Source: Clostridium sp. CX1 (GTDB lineage Bacteria > Bacillota > Clostridia > Clostridiales > Clostridiaceae). Taken from it: DNA of 64,000 nt. Positions 28,809 to 36,824 of this stretch are shown piece by piece (positions within the stretch are counted from its first letter, which is position 1; the number at the start of each line of letters is the position of its first letter). The stretch covers positions 22,729 to 86,728 of the forward strand of contig NZ_JAODOO010000018.1 in NCBI RefSeq assembly GCF_025398335.1, given 5' to 3'. The notes under the pieces were generated by a model. The model had not been told where the DNA came from. It saw nothing but the letters and a program-made list of their open reading frames with translations, and ran no database searches. Position numbers and translations under genes: made by a program.

Positions 28809-29843
28809 ATGACAGAGAAAAAACTTACTGAGTTATCAAGAACAGCTGGATGAGCCGCTAAAATAGGGCCGGGAACCCTTTCAAAGATATTAAGTAAATT
28901 ACCTAAGATGGAAGATAAAAATTTAATAGTTGGAATAGAAACTTCTGATGATGCAGCAGTGTATAAATTAAATGATGAACTTGCTGTTATACAAACTTTA
29001 GACTTTTTCACGCCAGTAGTAGATGATCCATATCACTTTGGTCAAATTGCTGCAGCAAATTCTCTAAGTGATGTTTATGCTATGGGTGGTAAACCAACAG
29101 TAGCTTTAAATATAGTATGTTTTCCATCTTGCTTATCTATTGATGTTTTAGGAGAAATATTAAGAGGTGGAGCAGATAAAGTAATAGAAGCAGGTGCAGT
29201 AGTTATTGGAGGGCACACTGTAGATGACGATGAGCCTAAATATGGTCTATCAGTTATGGGCACTATTCATCCAGACAAAGTGCTTAAAAACTATGGTTCT
29301 AGAGTAGGAGACATAGCTATAGTAACTAAGCCTTTAGGCAGTGGAATTGTAAACACTGCAATAAAAGGAGGAGCAGCGTCTAAAGAGGCGTATAATGAAG
29401 TAATTAAGGTTATGTCTACGCTAAACAAATATGCTGGTGAAATTATTGTTAAATATGATGTTACTGCATGTACAGATATAACAGGATTTGGACTTATGGG
29501 TCACGGATATGAAATGGCCTCAGCTTCAAAAGTTACATTAAGATTATTTGCAGATAGAATTCCTTATATAGAAGAAGCAAAGGAATATGCTAAAATGGGT
29601 CTTGTTCCTGGAGGAGCTTATAGAAATAAAGAATATCTTTCTGGAAAATATGAATTTGTAGATACTCCAGAATGGATGCAGGATATTCTATTTGATCCAC
29701 AAACTTCAGGAGGACTTTTAATTACCTGCTCAAAGGAAGAAGGAGAAAAGATTATGTCTGAACTTGCTAAACTTGATATGCCTTCAGCTGTAGTAGGAGA
29801 AATAGTTGAGCAGCAGGGAGAAAAGTGTATTGTAGTAGAGTAA
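28809..29843 (+). CDS. selD: Selenide, water dikinase SelD, itself a selenoprotein (UGA = Sec15)
   Basis: The frame opened by ATG 28809 (after GGAGGTG) meets TGA at 28851-28853 and continues open to 29843, giving 344 residues. The local sequence RTAG-Sec-AAKIGPG matches the SelD active site, where Cys or Sec sits. Later signatures include DFFTPVVDDPYHFGQIAAANSLSDVYAMGG and TDITGFGLMGHGYEMA. SelD makes selenophosphate from selenide and ATP for tRNA-Sec charging. Reading only from ATG 28908 would lose the catalytic residue and glycine-rich loop, so the TGA must be decoded. selA and selB follow. Confidence 0.95.
28854..28885 (+). promoter_or_regulatory. Putative bacterial SECIS hairpin of selD
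   Basis: Just after the TGA, AGGG (28865-28868) pairs with CCCT (28876-28879). The stem extends by AA/TT past an unpaired U at 28864. The loop is CCGGGAA. A short hairpin with a bulged U close to the UGA is what SelB recognises in bacteria. Confidence 0.55.
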
Positions 29844-29938
29844 GTAATGGATAAGATTAAATTAGACACTAAAGAACAAATAGTAAAAGTAGTAATTATA
29901 GTATGTCGGGGAGTTAGTTAATAAGAATCAGGAACACT

Positions 29939-30022
29939 AGGCATAGGTTGGGATGAAACAGAAAGTATTTTTCTGCTGTGAGGATTTATTTATATCCTCA
30001 TTCCCAATTCCTCATTCCCAAT
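29939..30022. repeat. Intergenic palindrome with tandem CTCATTCCCAATT
   Basis: The selD-selA gap holds two tandem copies of CTCATTCCCAATT (about 29998-30022), a nearby TTGGGATGA facing them, and inner hairpins CAGAAA/TTTCTG and GAGGA/TCCTC. It belongs to the GGGAAT palindrome family seen at 11441 and 19601. No gene is seen in the 200-bp gap. Confidence 0.5.
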
Positions 30023-30042
30023 TTTAAACAGGGGGTAATAAT

Positions 30043-31425
30043 ATGGAAAAGAAGCAATTACTAAGAAAGCTTCCTAAAATAGATGAGCTTTTAAAAGAAG
30101 AAGCAGTAAAAATCAAACTTGAAAGTACAATGAGAACTATGGTCATAGATTCATTAAGACAATCAATAGATAACTACAGAGAGCTTATTTTAAAAGATTC
30201 CATAGAAGATTTTACAAAGGAAAACATATTAGAAACTTTTATGGAAATACTTGAGGAAAACAGTGCATCAAAACTTAGAAAAGTAATAAATGCAACAGGA
30301 GTTGTTATACATACCAACTTAGGAAGATCCCTTTTAGCTAAGAAGGCCTTAGAGAATGTTATAACTATTGCAGATAGCTATAATAACCTTGAATACGATT
30401 TAAAAAAGGGTCAAAGAGGTTCAAGGTACAGCCATGTGGAGGAACTAATTAAAAAGGTAACTGGTGCTGAGGCAGCTATGGTTGTAAATAACAATGCAGC
30501 AGCAGTAATGCTTGCCCTAAACACCTTATGTAAGGATAAGGAAGCTATAGTATCACGTGGACAATTAGTTGAAATAGGAGGGTCTTTTAGAGTACCGGAT
30601 GTTATGTCTTTTAGCGGTGCAAAACTTATAGAAGTAGGAACAACTAACAGAACTCATCTTTATGATTACGAAAATAATATAAGTGAAAACACAGGAGTAT
30701 TATTAAAGGTTCATACTTCTAACTTTAAAATTCTTGGTTTTACAGAAGAAGTATCCGTAGAAGAGTTAGTAGAGCTTGGAAGAAGCAAAGGGATTCCTTT
30801 TATAGAAGACATAGGTAGTGGAACTCTAGTAGATTTTTCAAAATACGGTTTTACTTATGAGCCAACAGTTCAGGAAAGTATTAGAAAAGGCGTAGATGTG
30901 ATAACCTTTAGCGGAGATAAAATGCTAGGAGGACCACAAGCAGGTATAATAGTAGGTAAAAAAGAGTACATAGATAAAATGAAGAAAAATCAGCTTACAA
31001 GAGCACTAAGAATAGATAAGATGACTCTTGCAGCACTTGAGGGAACTCTTAAATATTACCTAGAGGAGAAAGAGGCTGTAGAAAATATCCCTACCTTACA
31101 TATGATATTAAGTGATAAAGATTTACATAAAAGAAGAGCACAGAAGCTTAAGAGAAAGCTTCAAAGCAAGGTTAGCGGCTTTGATTTTACTATTGAAGAG
31201 GACTATTCTATGGTTGGAGGAGGATCTATGCCAGCAGAAAAGATTCCAACCTATGTAATAAAGGTTAAAAATAGTAGATTTTCTCCACAGGACTTAGAGA
31301 AAAAGCTTAGAGGAAATAAAGTATCTATAATCATAAGGGTGTCCAATGATGAAGTTATCATGGATTTAAGAACCTTATTTGATGAGGATTTTGATACTAT
31401 TGTAAATGCCTTTGTTAACTTATAA
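30043..31425 (+). CDS. selA: L-seryl-tRNA(Sec) selenium transferase
   Basis: This is a PLP-dependent fold-type I enzyme of 460 residues. The lysine that binds PLP lies in [16 protein letters not shown] (about residue 294). [15 protein letters not shown] and [13 protein letters not shown] are SelA signatures. It converts Ser-tRNA(Sec) into Sec-tRNA(Sec) with selenophosphate from SelD. CAGGGGGTAATAAT precedes the ATG. Confidence 0.96.
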   Translation: MEKKQLLRKLPKIDELLKEEAVKIKLESTMRTMVIDSLRQSIDNYRELILKDSIEDFTKENILETFMEILEENSASKLRKVINATGVVIHTNLGRSLLAKKALENVITIADSYNNLEYDLKKGQRGSRYSHVEELIKKVTGAEAAMVVNNNAAAVMLALNTLCKDKEAIVSRGQLVEIGGSFRVPDVMSFSGAKLIEVGTTNRTHLYDYENNISENTGVLLKVHTSNFKILGFTEEVSVEELVELGRSKGIPFIEDIGSGTLVDFSKYGFTYEPTVQESIRKGVDVITFSGDKMLGGPQAGIIVGKKEYIDKMKKNQLTRALRIDKMTLAALEGTLKYYLEEKEAVENIPTLHMILSDKDLHKRRAQKLKRKLQSKVSGFDFTIEEDYSMVGGGSMPAEKIPTYVIKVKNSRFSPQDLEKKLRGNKVSIIIRVSNDEVIMDLRTLFDEDFDTIVNAFVNL

Positions 31426-31469
31426 AGCATTACTAATAGGTTAAGATGGAGAAAGAGTAGGTGATAACT

Positions 31470-33377
31470 ATGAAGCATATTATAATAGGGACTGCAGGGC
31501 ATATAGACCATGGAAAAACTACCCTTATAAAAGCTTTAACAGGAAGAGAGACTGATACCTTAAAGGAAGAACAACAGAGAGGAATATCTATAAATCTTGG
31601 CTTTACTTTCTTTGATTTACCCTCTGGCAGAAGAGCTGGGATTATAGATGTACCAGGCCACGAGAAGTTTGTTAAAAACATGTTAGCTGGGGTAAGTAGT
31701 GTGGATATAGTTCTTCTAGTAATTGCTGCAGACGAAGGAATAATGCCTCAAACTAGAGAACACTTTGAAATACTTCAGCTTCTAAATGTTAAGAAGGGTA
31801 TAATTGTGCTTACAAAGGCTGATTTAGTAGATGAAGACTGGCTTCAAATGATAAAAGAGGATATCAGAAATGAATTTAAAGATACCTTCATGAAAGAAGC
31901 TCCTATTCATCCTGTTTCTTCAAAAACAAGGGTTGGCTTAGATGACTTGATAAAGGAAATAGATAAGCTTACAGAAGAAGTAGAAGCTAAGGATACTCAT
32001 GGACACTTTAGACTTCCTGTAGATAGGGTTTTCTCTGTAAGTGGTTTTGGAACTATAGTAACTGGAACAGTAATAAGTGGTTCTATTAAAGAAGGCCAAA
32101 CAGTAGAACTTTATCCTTCAAAGATTGTATCTAAAGTAAGAGGAATTCATGTACATGATCAACCGGTAAAGATAGCAGAAGCAGGGCAGAGATGTGCTGT
32201 GAATATAGCTAATATTAAAGTTAGCGATATAGATAGAGGAGATGTAGTTTCAGTAGAAAATATAATGGAACCCTCTCTTATGATCGATTGTAACCTTTAT
32301 TATCTAAAGAGTGCTCCAAGGCCATTAGAAAATAGACAAAGAGTAAGACTTTATCATGGCACTAGTGAGATTTTATGTAGAGTGGTAATACTTGATAAAG
32401 AGGAAATAAAACCAGGAGAAGAGGGTTATGTGCAACTGAGATTAGAAAAGCCGCTAACTGCTCAGCGAAACGATAGATTTGTAATAAGAAGCTATTCTCC
32501 AATGTACACTATAGGGGGAGGTTCTATAATAGAGCCTTTAGCAGAGAAAGCCAAAAGATTTAATGAAAAATACATTGAAGAATTAAAAATAAAAGAAAGC
32601 GGTAAAACAGAGAGTATCTTAGAAAATACTATTAAGAACCTTAGTGATAGTTATCCAAAAGCTTCTGATATACTTAAGGCCTTGGGAAAAAATGAACAGA
32701 ATATAGAGGAAAAGCTTAACATTCTAATAGAGGAAAATAAAGTAATAAAGTTAGATAATGGAGATAAAGCAATATACATTCATAAAGGATTTTTAGAAGA
32801 AAAAGTGGAGCAAATGCTAGACACATTAAATAAATTCCACGAAACTAATCCTTTAAAATGGGGAATATCTAAAGAAGAAATAAAGAATAGAGTCTTCGGA
32901 AAGAATATAAAACAAAAAATATATGATGAGCTACTAGATTTACTTGTAGAAGAGAATAAAATAAACCTGCATGGCAATTTTGTATCTGTGGTAGGCTTTA
33001 CTATAAGGTATAGCAAAGAACAAAAACTAATAAGAGATTACATTATAAAAGAATTTAAAAAGGCAAAATTTTCACCGCCTAGATATGTAGATTTAGAAGG
33101 AAGTCAACAGGATAAAAAAGCCTTTAAAATGGTATTCGATTCAATTGTAGATGAAGGAATGTTAGTAAAGGTATCAGAGGATTGTTACCTATTACTAGAA
33201 GATTACAACAAGGCAAAGGAATTGGTGGTAGAGTTCATAAAGAGTAATGAAAGTATCACTTTAGCACAATTGAGAGATCAGCTAGACACAAGCAGAAAAT
33301 ATGCCATGGCTGTAATTGAACATTTTGACAACATAAAATTGACAAAAAGATTAGAGGATAAGAGAATTCTTTACTAA
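31470..33377 (+). CDS. selB: Selenocysteine-specific elongation factor SelB
   Basis: The N-terminal GTPase has GTAGHIDHGKTTL, DVPGHEKFV and TKAD. Two beta-barrel domains follow, then C-terminal winged helices (about residues 390-636) that read the SECIS hairpin. It delivers Sec-tRNA to in-frame UGA codons such as the one in selD. ATG 31470 follows AGGTGATAACT; GTG 31461 is in frame but has poorer spacing. It is 44 bases from selA. Confidence 0.95.
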   Translation: MKHIIIGTAGHIDHGKTTLIKALTGRETDTLKEEQQRGISINLGFTFFDLPSGRRAGIIDVPGHEKFVKNMLAGVSSVDIVLLVIAADEGIMPQTREHFEILQLLNVKKGIIVLTKADLVDEDWLQMIKEDIRNEFKDTFMKEAPIHPVSSKTRVGLDDLIKEIDKLTEEVEAKDTHGHFRLPVDRVFSVSGFGTIVTGTVISGSIKEGQTVELYPSKIVSKVRGIHVHDQPVKIAEAGQRCAVNIANIKVSDIDRGDVVSVENIMEPSLMIDCNLYYLKSAPRPLENRQRVRLYHGTSEILCRVVILDKEEIKPGEEGYVQLRLEKPLTAQRNDRFVIRSYSPMYTIGGGSIIEPLAEKAKRFNEKYIEELKIKESGKTESILENTIKNLSDSYPKASDILKALGKNEQNIEEKLNILIEENKVIKLDNGDKAIYIHKGFLEEKVEQMLDTLNKFHETNPLKWGISKEEIKNRVFGKNIKQKIYDELLDLLVEENKINLHGNFVSVVGFTIRYSKEQKLIRDYIIKEFKKAKFSPPRYVDLEGSQQDKKAFKMVFDSIVDEGMLVKVSEDCYLLLEDYNKAKELVVEFIKSNESITLAQLRDQLDTSRKYAMAVIEHFDNIKLTKRLEDKRILY

Positions 33378-33473
33378 AGTATAATTTTTCTAAGTAATTT
33401 ACTATTTGATTTAAGTATTACTAAATTTTATATGGTCTATCAGAAAATGATATATATATTCTGTCTAAAAATG

Positions 33474-33520
33474 TTGACATAATCAATTGCATACTTTATA
33501 ATACAAGATGTAATTGATTA
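33474..33520 (+). promoter_or_regulatory. Promoter of tRNA-Sec with flanking inverted repeat
   Basis: Consensus TTGACA (33474-33479) and TATAAT (33497-33502) are 17 bp apart, about 20 bases before the tRNA. TAATCAATT (33480-33488) and AATTGATTA (33512-33520) form a perfect 9-bp inverted repeat around the -10 element, possibly an operator or a precursor hairpin. Confidence 0.8.
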
Positions 33521-33521
33521 T

Positions 33522-33618
33522 GGGAGTAGATAGGTGCTGGTGTGCCTGCCGGTCTTCAAAACCGAGTTGCCGTGCTAAGACCACGACGGGTGAGTTCGAT
33601 TCTCACATATTCCCGCCA
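33522..33618 (+). tRNA. selC: tRNA-Sec (anticodon UCA), CCA encoded
   Basis: The acceptor GGGAGTA pairs with TATTCCC and is followed by G and CCA. The D stem is extended (AGGTGC/GTGCCT). The anticodon loop is CTTCAAA with TCA, closed by CCGGT/ACCGA. A long variable arm (CCGTG/CACGACGG region) and the T arm GTGAG-TTCGATT-CTCAC complete it. These are the marks of tRNA-Sec. It follows selB directly and is the prophage insertion site. Confidence 0.95.
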
Positions 33619-33628
33619 AAGTGATATC

Positions 33629-33672
33629 AAGGCTTTGAGAGAATTTTATAATTCTTTCAAAGTCTTTTTTAT
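33629..33672 (+). terminator. Terminator after tRNA-Sec
   Basis: A 16-bp stem with two G-T pairs, AAGGCTTTGAGAGAAT (33629-33644) with ATTCTTTCAAAGTCTT (33651-33666), is followed by TTTTATTTT. It may belong to the host or to the phage left end. Confidence 0.8.
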
Positions 33673-33687
33673 TTTGTCTAAAAGACC

Positions 33688-33707
33688 TTTGACCGCCATT
33701 TGACCGC
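33688..33707. repeat. Tandem TTTGACCGC repeats, candidate integrase arm sites
   Basis: TTTGACCGC occurs at 33688-33696 and 33699-33707, an 11-bp period or about one helical turn. It sits between the tRNA and the integrase gene, where arm-type sites of tyrosine integrases are expected. Confidence 0.5.
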
Positions 33708-33710
33708 ATA

Positions 33711-33740
33711 AAAAAAGAGCTTATTTCTAAGCCCTTTTTT
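33711..33740 (-). terminator. Terminator of the integrase gene
   Basis: AAAAAAGAGCTTA (33711-33723) pairs with TAAGCCCTTTTTT (33728-33740) around TTTC with one mismatch. Read on the minus strand it ends in a T run. The integrase stop codon lies inside it. Confidence 0.75.
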
Positions 33741-34851
33741 CAAATACATCATTTATTTTGCTAACAGCTTCTTTCTGCATATTTGGAAGGACATGAGAAT
33801 AAGTATCTAAGGTTATACTTATATTTGAATGACCTAACCTTTCAGAAACTACTTTTGCATGCACTCCTTTAGATAACATAATAGTAGCATGCGTATGTCT
33901 TAGGTCGTGGAACCTAATTTTAGGAAATTTTAATTTTTTTACATTATCCCTAAATATGTCCGATATATAGTGAGGTCTAAATGGGGAGCCATTATCCCAA
34001 GCACATACAAAATCTTCATCTTTGTAATCTGGCCCCATATAAAGTTTAAGTGCCAGCTGTTTCTTCCTATGTTCCTTTAATTCTTTTACTGTCATATCCA
34101 TCATGGCTATAGTCCTACGAGACTTATCTGTTTTAGGCTGCTTTAGTTCGTAACCATTTTCAACTCTTTGCATGTTATGAGTTATTGAGATAAATTCATT
34201 GTCAAAGTTAATATTGGACCATTTTAGTGCAGATATTTCTCCAGCTCTCATTCCAGTAGTTAATGCTAACATTACAGGAATAAAAGCATTCGTATTGCGT
34301 ACACCATTCATAAATTTATTAGCTAGCTCAGGCTCCCAGACAGTCATCTGAGTTTTATTGGCTTTTGGAGCTGTCACATATTCCGTTGGATTAGTATTTA
34401 TAATTTCCCAGTTTACAGCATGCTTTAATGCCTGGTGAAACATTCTATGAATTTTAAGTATAGTTCCACTTGATAGTTTACCAGAACTTAGCAACGTTGA
34501 ATAAAATTTCTGTATATTTGCAGGCTTGATTTTATCAAGTATTAAGTTACCAATATGTTTTATAATATGATTGCAAAATTCTTTGTATCTTATAAAAGTA
34601 GAAGTTGCAACATTTACCTTGGCATAGGTTTCTAACCAGTAGTATAGGTAATCCTTTAGTGTCATTTTATCTGCTTCGAAGTACTCACCTTTTTCTATAT
34701 CAGCTATTAAAATGGCCAGTGCTTTTTCTGCTTCTTTTTTGCCTTTAAAGCCACTCATAGATTTTTCTTTTCTTTTTCCTGTTAGCGGATCTTTGCCTAG
34801 ATCAACTCTGATTTGATAAGTAGCTCCTCTTTTCCTAATTGACCCTCTCAT
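33727..34851 (-). CDS. int: Prophage tyrosine integrase
   Basis: The 374-residue protein has an N-terminal arm-binding domain (SIRKRGATYQIRVDLGKDP), a SAM-like core-binding domain (about 60-145) and a catalytic domain. The catalytic residues are visible: Arg in TTGMRAGEISALKW, HDLRHTHAT (HxxR), GHSNIS and the nucleophile Tyr in TLDTYSH. It ends 109 bases from tRNA-Sec, which it should use as attachment site. CTCCTCC just upstream on the plus strand is its GGAGGAG ribosome binding site. Confidence 0.95.
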   Translation of the reverse strand: MRGSIRKRGATYQIRVDLGKDPLTGKRKEKSMSGFKGKKEAEKALAILIADIEKGEYFEADKMTLKDYLYYWLETYAKVNVATSTFIRYKEFCNHIIKHIGNLILDKIKPANIQKFYSTLLSSGKLSSGTILKIHRMFHQALKHAVNWEIINTNPTEYVTAPKANKTQMTVWEPELANKFMNGVRNTNAFIPVMLALTTGMRAGEISALKWSNINFDNEFISITHNMQRVENGYELKQPKTDKSRRTIAMMDMTVKELKEHRKKQLALKLYMGPDYKDEDFVCAWDNGSPFRPHYISDIFRDNVKKLKFPKIRFHDLRHTHATIMLSKGVHAKVVSERLGHSNISITLDTYSHVLPNMQKEAVSKINDVFEKRA

Positions 34852-34906
34852 AATTTAAAACTCCTCCTTAAATTCAAAAAATAAAAAACCCTGTACTTTT
34901 ACGCAC

Positions 34907-34952
34907 GGGTTTCGTGGAATTTTAAATTTCAGAAAAGTGGATTCGGGTTTCT
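34907..34952. repeat. GGGTTTCGTGGAA / GGGTTTCT element, left copy
   Basis: GGGTTTCGTGGAA (34907-34919) is followed by GGGTTTCT (34945-34952). The same two words in the same order recur at 36306-36334 with shorter spacing. The copies flank the repressor module. The remaining 34860-35028 gap holds a short CCCTGTAC/GCACGGG pairing and no gene. Confidence 0.5.
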
Positions 34953-35028
34953 GAAGTTAATATAACAAACGTATGTTTAATTGTCAATGGTAAGCTAGTC
35001 CAAATTTTTATATTTAATACGATTGGGT

Positions 35029-35490
35029 TTAAAACATTTTTAAGACCATAAGACTCGGTTCAAAATAAACTAAATAGGTATCTATTTCACAATACATGCC
35101 GTACTTTTCTTTATAATGGAGTATTGCTTCTTCTAAAAATTCTTCTGTTACATTTAAGTGTTCAGCTAATTCATATCTATTTCTAATACCTAAGTTGAAA
35201 GCATTTATCAGAGAAACAATGCCGACTAATTTTTCATATGCCCAGTTGCGAGCTATTTTCTCTTTCTTTACATTTGACACATCTGATTGGTCCAGTATAT
35301 TCCCAAAGGTTTTGAAGTGATGACCTATTTCCTCTGCTAGGATACATCTCTTTTCAGCATCCGAAACTACTTTTTTATCTATAATTATTTTATTATTTTT
35401 ATATAATCCCTTAAATCCATAGTTGAGGGGTTTTTCCTTAACCTTTAAGCCTATCTTTTCAGCCTCAACTAGCAAGTTATCATAATGCAT
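35029..35490 (-). CDS. ImmA/IrrE-type prophage metallopeptidase
   Basis: The 153-residue protein matches the DUF955/ImmA family by size and place next to the repressor. The metal motif reads AEEIGHHFKTFG, so the first His of canonical HExxH is Glu, a form common in Firmicute phages. Such proteins cleave or inactivate the repressor to trigger induction. Whether this one is catalytic is open. It is read with the repressor gene upstream of it. Confidence 0.8.
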   Translation of the reverse strand: MHYDNLLVEAEKIGLKVKEKPLNYGFKGLYKNNKIIIDKKVVSDAEKRCILAEEIGHHFKTFGNILDQSDVSNVKKEKIARNWAYEKLVGIVSLINAFNLGIRNRYELAEHLNVTEEFLEEAILHYKEKYGMYCEIDTYLVYFEPSLMVLKMF

Positions 35491-35511
35491 ATGTAATTCC
35501 CCCTCAGCTAA

Positions 35512-35859
35512 TTAATCATCCTCATCATGAAATAAAAAGTCTATATATTTAGTAATTTCTTTTATTTTTTCAGGAGTCAGTTGTTTACCCTCCAGATGTG
35601 CTGCTATTGTATCAATTCCAGTATTTTTAGCGTCACTTTCTTTTGGAACTTCATTACTATCATCTTCTTTAAAAAATTCATCAATAGACACTCCTAGAGC
35701 ATCTGCTATTTTTTGAAGAGTTTTTGTAGTAGGATTTTTATTTTCCTTATTTAAAATATCGCTTATTGTTGACTGGGCAACCCCAGATACTTTCCAAAGC
35801 TTATAAGCTGTTATACTTTTTTCTTCCATTATCTCAATTAACTTTCTTCTATTAAACAT
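35512..35859 (-). CDS. CI-like XRE-family repressor
   Basis: An N-terminal helix-turn-helix (about residues 1-65: SITAYKLWKVSGVAQSTISDILNKENKNPTTKTLQKIADAL) is followed by an acidic linker and a short C-terminal helix. It lacks the LexA-type autocleavage domain, consistent with control by the ImmA-like protein downstream. It is divergent from a Cro-like gene across 218 bp. It is the likely lysogeny repressor. GGGGGTTTATT precedes the ATG. Confidence 0.85.
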   Translation of the reverse strand: MFNRRKLIEIMEEKSITAYKLWKVSGVAQSTISDILNKENKNPTTKTLQKIADALGVSIDEFFKEDDSNEVPKESDAKNTGIDTIAAHLEGKQLTPEKIKEITKYIDFLFHDEDD

Positions 35860-35875
35860 AATAAACCCCCACTCA

Positions 35876-36062
35876 ATACTTCGTTATATCTAACTATATC
35901 ATATCTTTAAATAATGATGTATGTCAAGATATTTAGAGATATTTAGAGAAAGAGAGAGTTAAGTTGTTTAAATACTTCATTTTAAAGATATATCGCAATT
36001 GTGTATACTTCTGTAAAAAGATATAATTAAAACATAAACAATACTTCTATAAAATGAAGTAT
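35876..36062. promoter_or_regulatory. Lysogeny switch: divergent promoters and ATACTTC operators
   Basis: The word ATACTTC occurs at 35876, 35972, 36005 and 36041, and its inverse GAAGTAT at 36056-36062. The last two make a 22-bp palindrome. On the minus strand TTGACA (35922-35927) and TATGAT (35898-35903), 18 bp apart, form the repressor promoter. Tandem GATATTTAGA also occurs near 35928-35948. This is a typical CI/Cro control region. Confidence 0.65.
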
Positions 36063-36077
36063 ATCGGAGGTGAAAAA

Positions 36078-36272
36078 ATGACAGTCGGTGACAATATAAA
36101 ACGCATTGCTGAGGAAAAAGGTTTAACTATGTACAGGATAGCTAAGCAAGGAGAAATCTCTAATTCTTATATTAGTGAAATAGTCAGCAACAAGCGTAAG
36201 AATCCATCAATTACCATCATCAAAAAGATAGCAAGTGTTTTAAATGTTACTATTGATGAATTAGTCAGCTAA
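36078..36272 (+). CDS. Cro-like XRE-family regulator
   Basis: This 64-residue single helix-turn-helix protein reads DNIKRIAEEKGLTMYRIAKQGEISNSYISEIVSNKRKNPSI. ATG 36078 has GGAGGTG at normal spacing; the in-frame ATG at 36054 lies inside the operator palindrome and is rejected. It is divergent from the repressor and is probably the lytic-side regulator. Confidence 0.85.
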   Translation: MTVGDNIKRIAEEKGLTMYRIAKQGEISNSYISEIVSNKRKNPSITIIKKIASVLNVTIDELVS

Positions 36273-36305
36273 ATTAGTTTAACCAAAGTTAAAAAATTTA
36301 ATATA

Positions 36306-36334
36306 GGGTTTCGTGGAAGTAGTAAAGGGTTTCT
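36306..36334. repeat. GGGTTTCGTGGAA / GGGTTTCT element, right copy
   Basis: This is the second copy of the two-word element described at 34907-34952. It lies between the Cro-like gene and the next small gene. Confidence 0.5.
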
Positions 36335-36358
36335 AAAAATAAATAGGAAGGTAATGAT

Positions 36359-36625
36359 ATGGAATTTAAACAAAACGTAGATTTAGAAAGAGTTTACCAA
36401 ATATTTTTAGACAAGGCTAAAGTAGATGGCAATGAAGTAGTAATTAAAAGATTAGAGCCATCACGAAAAAACGGATGTGTTCATATACATGTTGTAGCAA
36501 AATATAATGACATTTTAACAGTGTATGATACTTTTTACTCAGCTGCTTTAGATGAAATAGTTGATTGTCATCCTATGTTTTTCGTTGAAAAAGACATAAG
36601 AGAACTTCTAAAACTTTTATCTTAA
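36359..36625 (+). CDS. Hypothetical early phage protein
   Basis: I do not recognise this 88-residue protein. It is soluble and mixed in charge, with a predicted alternation of short strands and helices (EVVIKRLEPSRKNGCVHIHVVAKYNDILTVYDTFYSAALDEI). AGGAAGG precedes the ATG. A terminator follows, so it forms a short unit with the Cro-like gene. Confidence 0.6.
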   Translation: MEFKQNVDLERVYQIFLDKAKVDGNEVVIKRLEPSRKNGCVHIHVVAKYNDILTVYDTFYSAALDEIVDCHPMFFVEKDIRELLKLLS

Positions 36626-36631
36626 TTCGTA

Positions 36632-36663
36632 TTATAAAAGGCTAGTAAGCCTTTTATAAAAAA
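36632..36663 (+). terminator. Terminator after the early switch unit
   Basis: TTATAAAAGGCT (36632-36643) pairs perfectly with AGCCTTTTATAA (36648-36659) around AGTA. It separates the switch genes from the long early operon. The 160 bp beyond it must hold the next promoter, but I see no clear consensus. Confidence 0.75.
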
Positions 36664-36824
36664 CTGTTTCAAGCTAAAAAAGTAAATACTCCACACTTTA
36701 TTATATTCACTTCAAATTAGAATATTACAACTTTATGGTAACAGCTCTAGTTAAAAACCATACTCCACTAGAGGCTAAGGAGATGTATAGGAAAGGTAAG
36801 TATATACAAAGGAGGTACAAACGT

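Noticed and set aside
28851..28853. Premature stop in selD suggesting a pseudogene
   Set aside because: The codon is TGA at the known Sec position, the rest of the gene is intact, and selA, selB and tRNA-Sec are adjacent.
36054..36077. Upstream ATG for the Cro-like gene
   Set aside because: It lies in the operator palindrome and the ATG at 36078 has GGAGGTG at good spacing.
36735..36824. Longer N-terminus for the ParB-like protein from ATG 36735
   Set aside because: No ribosome binding site precedes it, while a strong AGGAGG precedes TTG 36825 and the shorter start fits the family.
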